A stretch of 5,947 nt of DNA from Candidatus Schekmanbacteria bacterium. Lineage in GTDB: Bacteria; Schekmanbacteria; GWA2-38-11; J061. How positions within the stretch are numbered: position 1 is the stretch's first letter; each line of letters starts with the position of its first letter. Below are positions 1 through 4,786 of this stretch, one piece after another. The notes beneath the pieces were generated by a model. It saw only the letters and a list, made by a program, of their open reading frames with translations. It ran no database searches and was not told where the DNA came from. The stretch spans positions 1 to 5,947 of the forward strand of contig RFHX01000263.1 in NCBI GenBank assembly GCA_003695725.1, written 5' to 3'. Position numbers and translations under genes: made by a program.

Positions 1-50
1 TAAAGAGGATTAATCCATCTTTCCAGTCTGCTTCTTAAAATTACCTTAAA

Positions 51-63
51 TTTCAATAGATTG
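51..63 (+). promoter_or_regulatory. Candidate IHF-like site upstream of the Cys-rich peptide gene
   Basis: The bases TTTCAATAGATTG match the IHF consensus WATCAANNNNTTR at all but one defined position (T for A at position 2). The site is centred about 60 bases before the start point predicted from the -24/-12 element at 91-106. IHF often bends DNA at that distance in sigma-54 promoters. Chance matches are common in DNA this AT-rich, so this is inference that depends on the promoter call. Confidence 0.3.
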
Positions 64-90
64 TAATTTAAATTAAAAATTTTTAAAACA

Positions 91-106
91 AGGCATAGAT
101 TTTGCA
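91..106 (+). promoter_or_regulatory. Candidate sigma-54 (-24/-12) promoter for the Cys-rich peptide gene
   Basis: The sequence AGGCATAGATTTTGCA has the invariant GG at 92-93 and GC at 104-105, exactly 10 bases apart. It also has the expected C and A after GG, a purine at position 8, TT before GC and A after it. Against TGGCACGRNNNTTGCW the mismatches are at positions 1, 6 and 7. A start near 117 would leave a leader of about 74 bases before the ATG at 191. Sigma-54 promoters need an activator protein, whose sites would probably lie upstream of the window. No convincing sigma-70 pair was seen here, although TTGCAT (102-107) overlaps the element. Confidence 0.5.
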
Positions 107-171
107 TATTATTTTAGATAAAGATATTTAATTCAGATTAAATAGATCCTATTTATATTCTAATCAAGCAG

Positions 172-182
172 AAAGGAGGTGA
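172..182 (+). promoter_or_regulatory. Exceptionally strong ribosome binding site of the Cys-rich peptide gene
   Basis: AAAGGAGGTGA is complementary along 11 bases to the usual 3' end of bacterial 16S rRNA. It sits 8 bases before the ATG at 191. It fixes the start codon and rules out the overlapping frame that opens at 207. It also suggests the peptide is made in quantity. Confidence 0.85.
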
Positions 183-190
183 GATAGGAT

Positions 191-484
191 ATGACATACA
201 AAGACATTGAAAAAATTGCAAGCTCTGTCGTTGGTGGACTTTTTGCTCCAAGAAGCGCTCATGCAGGTATTGAGGGATGTTCAGGTGCACAGGATTCAAA
301 TCCCTTTGCCTGCGATCCGCAGACAAACTTCGGTTGCAGCAATACATATCAATGCGGCGGTGCTGCGCCATTTGATTGTTCAGGAGGCGGAACATTCCAA
401 TGCAGTCCAGTGTTCGATTGTGCCGGTGGTATCTTCAGCTGTGATGCGGGTTTTGAGTGCTTTCAGCAGTTTACTGCTGCATAA
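191..484 (+). CDS. Cys-rich small peptide with eight aromatic-x-Cys units, putative RiPP precursor
   Basis: I do not recognise a named family. The 97-residue product has a short leader-like N-terminus without Cys and a Gly-rich C-terminal part with nine Cys (residues 30, 41, 49, 55, 63, 71, 77, 84, 90). From Cys41 onward every Cys has Phe or Tyr two residues before it (FAC, FGC, YQC, FDC, FQC, FDC, FSC, FEC), and the Cys are 6-8 residues apart. Residues 13-16 (VVGG) resemble a double-glycine leader cleavage site. Such a layout resembles precursors modified by radical SAM enzymes, for example ranthipeptides with Cys thioethers or peptides with three-residue cyclophanes. No such enzyme, transporter or peptidase lies in the window, so this is inference. 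An unmodified metal-binding or disulfide-rich peptide is the alternative. GC is about 48%, well above the neighbours. The start is set by the SD at 172-182, and a sigma-54-like promoter lies upstream. Confidence 0.75.
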   Translation: MTYKDIEKIASSVVGGLFAPRSAHAGIEGCSGAQDSNPFACDPQTNFGCSNTYQCGGAAPFDCSGGGTFQCSPVFDCAGGIFSCDAGFECFQQFTAA

Positions 485-503
485 AGAAAATCTTTAGAGG
501 AAT

Positions 504-522
504 TAAAAGAGCTTTTATTTTT
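504..522 (+). terminator. Weak hairpin plus T-tract after the Cys-rich peptide gene
   Basis: TAAAAG (504-509) can pair with CTTTTA (512-517), realistically as five pairs TAAAA/TTTTA around GAGC, followed by TTTTT (518-522). The stem is short and AT-rich, so any termination would be partial. CTTTTA can instead pair with a second TAAAAG at 522-527, so the hairpin has a competitor. A leaky terminator behind a highly expressed precursor gene is a common arrangement, but the function here is inferred. Confidence 0.3.
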
Positions 523-674
523 AAAAGGAGGAGTGTACACTTTTAAAGGCCTTACTAACAGAAATGAATTTGTATAGAACCTGTATAGGCATTGAGAAAA
601 CACAACCTCAATTGTAATGGAATCACATTTCAACTCTTCAGAAGACATTAGTTGTAAGATATAAAGTCTTTTTC

Positions 675-702
675 TTGGTTTATCAACTGATTATTATATA
701 AT
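675..702 (+). promoter_or_regulatory. Sigma-70-type promoter for the secreted-protein pair
   Basis: TATAAT at 697-702 is a perfect -10 box. TTGGTT at 675-680 is a 3-of-6 match to the -35 box, with a 16-base spacer. Transcription would begin near 709 and leave a leader of about 110 bases before the ATG at 820. The call rests mainly on the perfect -10, since AT-rich DNA gives such boxes by chance. Confidence 0.5.
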
Positions 703-819
703 TGGTTGTTCCAAAATCCAAACTTTCACAAAATCTTTCCATATTTTTTTCCTCTAATAAATTCTCTCTTTCATCCGAAATAACTAATCTACCAAATGAT
801 AAATACAAGGAGGTAATTT

Positions 820-1269
820 ATGAAAAAAACAAAACTTTCATTACTTACAACATTTATCATAATTCTTTCAGCACTTCTCATTTTTCCTATTGCACTTAAA
901 TCAGCAGAAGCTTCAAAAGATAAACCCATAGTGAAAAAAGTCGTCCCTAAAAAAGTAAAGCAGGGTGAAACATTGGACATTACCATCAAAGGCAAAAGAT
1001 TTGAGAAAGAAAAAGGGACATCTCCCAAGGTAAAATTCAGCGGCAAAGGAATAACTGTAAACAATGTTAAGTTTGTATCTCGAAAAAAACTAAAAGCAAA
1101 CATAACAGTTGACTCTTCAGCAGCTAAAGGACGTAGGACTATTAAAATAATAAATCCAAATGGGAAAGCCGGCAAAAAAAGAAAAGCAGTAAAAATTGTA
1201 AAAGGCAGCACCCCATCAAGCAGATCAACCGTCGTTTTTAAAAACAAAAGCACATACAGCGGATTATAA
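820..1269 (+). CDS. Secreted, highly basic single-domain IPT/TIG-like protein
   Basis: The 149-residue product begins with a classical signal peptide: Lys at 2, 3 and 5, a hydrophobic stretch at about 8-26, and AEA at 29-31 for cleavage after Ala31. The mature part (about 36-128) has the pattern of an immunoglobulin-like IPT/TIG domain: a P-x-x-V-x-x-G-E opening (43-50), a DITIKGKRF strand (53-61), a GITV strand (77-80), and a late A-x-x-G-x-R turn (102-106) before the last strands. It ends in a Ser-rich tail. There are about 32 Lys and 6 Arg against about 7 acidic residues and no Cys, so the mature protein is strongly cationic. AAGGAGGT at 807-814, 5 bases before the ATG, supports the start. 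The next gene begins 44 bases downstream and is probably co-transcribed. A role in binding a surface polymer or other polyanion is inference only. The domain assignment rests on pattern, not a search. Confidence 0.8.
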   Translation: MKKTKLSLLTTFIIILSALLIFPIALKSAEASKDKPIVKKVVPKKVKQGETLDITIKGKRFEKEKGTSPKVKFSGKGITVNNVKFVSRKKLKANITVDSSAAKGRRTIKIINPNGKAGKKRKAVKIVKGSTPSSRSTVVFKNKSTYSGL

Positions 1270-1313
1270 GGAAATGACTAATGGACTTCAAAGAAGAAAA
1301 AGGAGGTTATAAA

Positions 1314-2702
1314 ATGATAAATAAGAAAATAATATTTTTTATCTTATTAATTCCTTTATTTTTTATAATATCCCCAACTTTTGCCGGTTCTAATGCAAAC
1401 AATGTTGATGGTGTAAATGTAACTATAAAACAAATTGATGTAGCCACTGATTGCGGCAACGGTACATCGAACTGTACATGGCAAACTCTTTTTAGCAGCA
1501 GTACTGGCGCAACTATAAATCTTCTTGACAGTAAAATAATGTCTGAAGGAGAAGATTACAAAGCAAATTCATTACCTACAGGTGAATACAAGTATTTAAA
1601 ACTTACTCTCTCAAAATTTGAAATTCTTTCAGGAAATTCTACATATGACATTTTAAGCAAACTCCTTTATGAGAAACATCTCAATAAAAGCGGCAATGAT
1701 TATTATCTTTATGCTTCTTCAGAACCTGATTTTGAAGGAGATCAAAATGGTGAAGATGTAATGTTTATGATTCCATTTACAGTGGAAGAAGACAGCAATA
1801 TTACAATGACGGTCAATATCTTTTTGCCCGAGCAAGCAATATCCTGCCAAAGTGGAGATTGTATGATCACTCAACCTCCAATTATTTCAATTGGTGCAGA
1901 AGAAGAGCATACACAGGGTAGCAGTACACTTGGAACTCTCAATGGCACAATAGTAAATCTTCCTGAAGCCGACAAACCAGTTTATGTTGGATTTTATCCA
2001 GCTGACAATATGCCTCCACCGGGCCAGCCTCCAATGTTGGGCGCAGAAGTTGTTGTTTCAGGAACAACCGGGGCATTTTCAAGTCTATTACCAGATGGAT
2101 CATATTATATTGTTGGATTTCAAGATTTAGACCCAAACGATACAGGTGGTATGCCAATGCCTGTTGAAGGAGTGGATTACTTTTATAATAACTTTGCTAT
2201 TTCTCATACTATTGAAAGCGGTAAAACTACTAATGTGCAAATTGATTTCAGCTCCAATGATGTAGAGGTATTTGATGGCGGAGAAAGTCTAACTGTAAGG
2301 GTTGATTTATCAAATATTAACTCACAAGAAAAATCAGGAAAAAAGTTATATGTTGGGCTATTCCCAAATCCAAATTCATTACCATGTAATCAAATTATGG
2401 GCCATGACAGCGGAAATGAAGGCCCAGATATAGGCGATGTCAAAGAGCTAACAGGTGATGAACAATACAAAGACATAACAATAAATGGTATTTCTGAAGG
2501 ACAATATTGTGTAGTATCGCTTCTTGATATAACAGAAGAAGACTATGTTGAACCAACAGTAAATTCAGATTATTTGGGTTGTTACGGAGATTGTTTACAA
2601 AACAACAGCACAGGACTTTCTGTTACAGCAGGACAGGACAATGTATTTACATCAACAGCCATAACTCTCAGTACTTTTGATATGAACAATTTTATTCCAT
2701 AG
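1314..2702 (+). CDS. Secreted DUF4382-like protein with two related beta-rich modules
   Basis: I do not recognise a specific function. The 462-residue product has a signal peptide (hydrophobic 6-22, cleavage probably after Ala24). AGGAGGT at 1301-1307, 6 bases ahead, selects the ATG at 1314 over an in-frame ATG at 1281, because the earlier start would put 11 charged residues before the signal peptide. Residues 31-195 resemble DUF4382 domains: a V-x-V-T-I-x-x-I-D-V strand, W56-Q-T-L, N69-L-L-D and L87-P-T-G-E-Y. Two modules follow at about 205-313 and 324-453. Each has Y-V-G-[FL]-[YF]-P (224-229 and 346-351) and then G-x-Y-x-[IV]-V (262-267 and 396-401), like carboxypeptidase-regulatory or pre-albumin-like folds. 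Eight Cys, including close pairs 47/54, 178/183 and 423/427, could form disulfides outside the cytoplasm. There is no C-terminal anchor or PEP-CTERM motif. It is the second gene of a probable two-gene unit and is followed by a strong terminator. Confidence 0.8.
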   Translation: MINKKIIFFILLIPLFFIISPTFAGSNANNVDGVNVTIKQIDVATDCGNGTSNCTWQTLFSSSTGATINLLDSKIMSEGEDYKANSLPTGEYKYLKLTLSKFEILSGNSTYDILSKLLYEKHLNKSGNDYYLYASSEPDFEGDQNGEDVMFMIPFTVEEDSNITMTVNIFLPEQAISCQSGDCMITQPPIISIGAEEEHTQGSSTLGTLNGTIVNLPEADKPVYVGFYPADNMPPPGQPPMLGAEVVVSGTTGAFSSLLPDGSYYIVGFQDLDPNDTGGMPMPVEGVDYFYNNFAISHTIESGKTTNVQIDFSSNDVEVFDGGESLTVRVDLSNINSQEKSGKKLYVGLFPNPNSLPCNQIMGHDSGNEGPDIGDVKELTGDEQYKDITINGISEGQYCVVSLLDITEEDYVEPTVNSDYLGCYGDCLQNNSTGLSVTAGQDNVFTSTAITLSTFDMNNFIP

Positions 2703-2734
2703 GGATATATCACCTGCATCCCCTCCCACCCCTC

Positions 2735-2777
2735 AAAGCTCACGAAGTCAGTAAATGCTTCGTGAGCTTTTATTTTT
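2735..2777 (+). terminator. Strong intrinsic terminator between convergent genes
   Basis: AAAGCTCACGAAG (2735-2747) and CTTCGTGAGCTTT (2758-2770) form a perfect 13-bp stem around a 10-base loop, followed on the plus strand by TTTTATTTTT. It ends the unit that closes at 2702. The T-tract overlaps the last codons of the minus-strand msrAB gene. On the minus strand the stem is followed by CTTTGAGGGG rather than a T-run, so it is mainly a plus-strand terminator, though the stem could also protect the msrAB mRNA 3' end. Confidence 0.9.
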
Positions 2778-3852
2778 CAAATAGTTCCCTATATTCCCCG
2801 TAACCTTCCTTTTCAAGGTCTTCTTTCGGGATAAACCTCAGCGCTGCTGAATTGATGCAGTATCTCTTTCCCGTAGGAGGAGGGCCATCAGTGAAAACAT
2901 GTCCAAGATGAGAATCGGCGTTTTTGCTTCTCACTTCAACTCGTGTCATAAATAAACTCTTATCAATTCTTGTCACAATATTTTCTTCTTCAAGGGGCTT
3001 TGTAAAGCTTGGCCACCCTGTGCCCGAATCGAATTTATCAATTGAGCTGAAAAGAGGTTCACCAGAAACGATATCTACATAAATCCCTTCTTCCTTGTTA
3101 TTCCAATATTTATTATCAAAAGGGGGTTCTGTACCGTTTTTTTGTGTCACTTTATATTGCAATGGTGTAAGGATCTTTTTCAGTTCTTCTTTTTTGGGTT
3201 TTGAAAATTTCTTTTCTTCTTCCTTTTCATTACCCCAGATGTTTTTCAAAACCTGAAGCCGCCCTGAGCCAGCTTTATATAAGTTATATCTTCCGGGATT
3301 TTTTTTATAAAAATCCTGATGATAATCTTCTGCCTCATAAAATACATCAAATTTTTTGATCTTCGTCGCAATAGGCTTTTTAAATTTTCCTGATTTTTCA
3401 AGTTTCTCCTTTGATCTTTCAGCAATTATTCTCTGTTTCTCATTGTGATAAAAAATTGCGCTTCTATATTGTGCTCCTCTATCAACAAAAGAGCCGCCGT
3501 CATCTGTAGGGTCAATCTGACGCCAAAAGACATTCAGTATATCTTCATATGATAGCTTGTTTGAATCATAGAACACCTGAATAGCTTCAAAATGCCCTGT
3601 TGTCCCTGAACAAACTTCTTCATAGGTAGGATTTTTCGTTTTGCCACCGGTATAACCTGCTTTTACATCCACAACTCCATCGAGCTGTTCAAAAGGAGGT
3701 TCCATACACCAGAAACACCCGCCAGCCAAAGTTGCCACTTCTAAATTTTCTGAGTCTGCCATTTTTTTATCTCCTCCTCCCTGAAATGTTCTGCCATCAG
3801 AGCATCCTAAGACTATAATCGTAATCATCGCAATAATGAAAATTTGTTTCAT
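2770..3852 (-). CDS. msrAB: Bifunctional peptide methionine sulfoxide reductase MsrA/MsrB, lipoprotein
   Basis: The 360-residue enzyme reduces methionine sulfoxide in proteins back to methionine. The MsrA domain (about 37-205) acts on the S form and the MsrB domain (about 223-358) on the R form. MsrA shows GCFWC at 45-49 with catalytic Cys46, the [10 protein letters not shown] segment (82-91) and YHQDF (177-181). MsrB shows GTGWPSF (277-283), ADSHLGHVF (312-320) and catalytic Cys332 in [11 protein letters not shown]. MsrB lacks the zinc-binding CxxC pairs, and Thr278 stands where many zinc-free MsrBs have the resolving Cys. The N-terminus is a lipoprotein signal (VLGC, lipidated Cys17) followed by Ser18, which fits outer-membrane sorting and repair of envelope proteins. 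A modest SD (AAGGTG) precedes the ATG. A much stronger one precedes Met31, so a shorter cytoplasmic form is likely. It converges with the secreted-protein unit. Confidence 0.95.
   Translation of the reverse strand: MKQIFIIAMITIIVLGCSDGRTFQGGGDKKMADSENLEVATLAGGCFWCMEPPFEQLDGVVDVKAGYTGGKTKNPTYEEVCSGTTGHFEAIQVFYDSNKLSYEDILNVFWRQIDPTDDGGSFVDRGAQYRSAIFYHNEKQRIIAERSKEKLEKSGKFKKPIATKIKKFDVFYEAEDYHQDFYKKNPGRYNLYKAGSGRLQVLKNIWGNEKEEEKKFSKPKKEELKKILTPLQYKVTQKNGTEPPFDNKYWNNKEEGIYVDIVSGEPLFSSIDKFDSGTGWPSFTKPLEEENIVTRIDKSLFMTRVEVRSKNADSHLGHVFTDGPPPTGKRYCINSAALRFIPKEDLEKEGYGEYRELFEK
3771..3780 (-). promoter_or_regulatory. Internal ribosome binding site giving a second start of msrAB at Met31
   Basis: On the minus strand GGAGGAGGAG lies 8 bases before the in-frame ATG at 3762-3760 (Met31, protein MADSEN). 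It encodes the Gly-rich stretch after the lipoprotein signal. This is better than the SD of the upstream start at 3852. Initiation here would remove the signal and lipidated Cys but keep both catalytic domains. Dual localisation is inferred. Confidence 0.5.
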
Positions 3853-3895
3853 TTTGCACCTTCGTATAAAATTGAATTATCATCTATCTTTACAA

Positions 3896-3924
3896 TTAGT
3901 AGTTTTTTTCTCGATAAATATCAA
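3896..3924 (-). promoter_or_regulatory. Weak candidate promoter of msrAB
   Basis: On the minus strand TTGATA (3924-3919) and TACTAA (3901-3896) are separated by 17 bases and lie about 44 bases before the msrAB start. The -35 box is good (5 of 6). The -10 box matches at only three positions. This is the best pair I found in an AT-rich region. Confidence 0.25.
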
Positions 3925-4111
3925 AATAAATTATCTTTAAATTATCATTCACCAATATTTCTTTTAATAACCAACTAAAATATCAAACGATTATGACTGG
4001 CTAATGAAGACAGATCAAAATGAACAAACTGAATTTTTTTGAAAAATCAATTATAGAAAAACAATAGGATTTCTTCTTTATTAGATGAGCAAAGAACAAG
4101 AAGTTTACCGA

Positions 4112-4140
4112 TTGACAAACTACTATAAATTCATTTAAAT
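4112..4140 (+). promoter_or_regulatory. Sigma-70 promoter of tRNA-Leu
   Basis: A perfect -35 box TTGACA (4112-4117) is followed after 17 bases by TTAAAT (4135-4140, 4 of 6). The predicted start near 4147 is just ahead of the mature tRNA 5' end at 4151. This position and the perfect -35 make it credible. Since no strong terminator follows the tRNA, it may also serve dtd. Confidence 0.6.
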
Positions 4141-4150
4141 ACAACAATGC

Positions 4151-4230
4151 GGGAAAGTGGCGGAATTGGCAGACGCGCTGGACTTAGGATCCAGTGGGCA
4201 ACCGTGGGGGTTCGAGTCCCCCCTTTCCCA
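4151..4230 (+). tRNA. tRNA-Leu, anticodon UAG
   Basis: The acceptor stem GGGAAAG (4151-4157) pairs with CTTTCCC (4223-4229), with A73 at 4230 as the discriminator, as expected for Leu. The anticodon stem CTGGA/TCCAG encloses CTTAGGA with anticodon TAG at 4185-4187, which reads CUA/CUN codons. The T-arm is GGGGG-TTCGAGT-CCCCC. The variable region (4195-4205) is an 11-base class II arm with a GCAA tetraloop, short for Leu. The 3' CCA is not encoded and must be added by a nucleotidyltransferase. dtd starts 108 bases downstream on the same strand. Confidence 0.97.
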
Positions 4231-4338
4231 TATTTATTTTAATGAATAATTTGTCCTTAATATCTCTAAACTTGATTTTAAAGCCATTTCATAATAACTA
4301 ATTCTAAATTTTCATCCTTTTTTAATATCAATTTTTCT

Positions 4339-4785
4339 ATGCGCGCAGTTATACAAAGAGTAAAAGAAGCATCTGTTACAATTGAAGGGAAAATCCATTC
4401 CTCCATTAGCAATGGTCTTCTTATACTACTTGGTGTTAGTGAAGACGATACTGAGGAAGACTTGAACTATATTGCCGAAAAAGCAGTAAACCTTAGAATA
4501 TTTGAAGATACTGAGAAGAAGATGAATTTCTCCTGTATCGATGTAAAGGGAGAGATCCTTGTTGTCAGCCAGTTTACTCTTCTTGCAGAGACACGAAAGG
4601 GCAGAAGGCCAAGTTTTGTAAAAGCAGCAAAGCCTGATAAAGCAATTCCTCTATATGAAAAATTCATAAAAAAAATTGAATCATATGGGATTACGGTAAA
4701 AAGCGGAATCTTTGGTGCTATGATGGATGTAAAACTTTTAAATTATGGTCCTGTGACAATAATTATTGACAGTGTGGAGAAATAA
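4339..4785 (+). CDS. dtd: D-aminoacyl-tRNA deacylase
   Basis: The 148-residue protein hydrolyses D-aminoacyl-tRNAs (and, in this family, also mischarged glycyl-tRNAs), protecting translation in the cytoplasm. It is full length for bacterial Dtd. Visible family marks are the MRAVIQRV start, SQFTLLA at 77-83, KGRRPSF at 87-93, GIFGAMMDV at 123-131, and N135-Y-G-P-V-T with the Gly137-Pro138 pair that gives chiral selectivity. Most relatives read NDGPVT, so Tyr136 is a small variation. The start is certain from the conserved N-terminus, yet there is no SD: the bases before it are T-rich. A TAATAT box at 4323-4328 could give a nearly leaderless transcript, or dtd may be read with the upstream tRNA. 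The next gene starts one base after the stop. Confidence 0.96.
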   Translation: MRAVIQRVKEASVTIEGKIHSSISNGLLILLGVSEDDTEEDLNYIAEKAVNLRIFEDTEKKMNFSCIDVKGEILVVSQFTLLAETRKGRRPSFVKAAKPDKAIPLYEKFIKKIESYGITVKSGIFGAMMDVKLLNYGPVTIIIDSVEK

Positions 4786-4786
4786 A

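Larger units (their letters stand above)
485..819. other. Intergenic region without a supported gene
   Basis: These 335 bases hold the weak hairpin region (504-545), an SD-like AAAAGGAGGA at 523-532 with no good gene behind it, and the promoter and leader of the next gene. The frame opening at GTG 533 reads 14 codons to a TAG at 575, then meets a TGA at 593 and a TAA at 662. It could be a decayed gene or chance. The leader from about 709 to 819 is AT-rich, and I see no known riboswitch in it. Longer open frames on either strand here lack an SD and have low-complexity composition. Confidence 0.6.
3853..4150. other. Intergenic region between divergent msrAB and tRNA-Leu
   Basis: These 298 bases hold the leader and candidate promoter of msrAB on the minus strand and the tRNA promoter at 4112-4140. 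Short frames such as those from the ATGs near 4002 and 4020 are under 20 codons and lack an SD. I see no other structure. Confidence 0.6.

Noticed and set aside
3-38. Possible C-terminal tail of an upstream plus-strand gene ending in TAA at 36-38
   Set aside because: Only 11 residues are visible with no recognisable pattern; chance frames this short are common.
65-86. AT-only palindromes AATTTAAATT (65-74) and TTAAAAATTTTTAA (73-86) as activator sites
   Set aside because: Pure A/T palindromes are frequent in 15% GC DNA, and they sit closer to the promoter than typical sigma-54 enhancer sites.
153-395. Minus-strand frame opposite the Cys-rich peptide
   Set aside because: No SD, no family resemblance, and fully antisense to a better gene.
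207-497. Overlapping plus-strand frame of 96 codons
   Set aside because: It is the shifted frame of the Cys-rich peptide, lacks its own SD, and the Cys pattern is lost.
702-899. Plus-strand frame of 65 codons
   Set aside because: No SD, low-complexity composition, and it overlaps the signal-peptide region of the better-supported gene at 820.
789-1253. Long minus-strand frame (154 codons), hydrophobic
   Set aside because: It mirrors the Lys-rich gene on the plus strand; antisense of Lys/Thr-rich codons gives Phe/Leu-rich frames. The plus-strand gene has signal peptide, domain pattern and SD.
1281-1313. Upstream ATG extending the secreted 462-residue protein by 11 residues
   Set aside because: No SD for it, it contains the real SD within its codons, and it would put charged residues ahead of the signal peptide.
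2735-2777. Terminator as fully bidirectional
   Set aside because: The stem is symmetric but the minus-strand side lacks a T-run, so only plus-strand termination is well supported.
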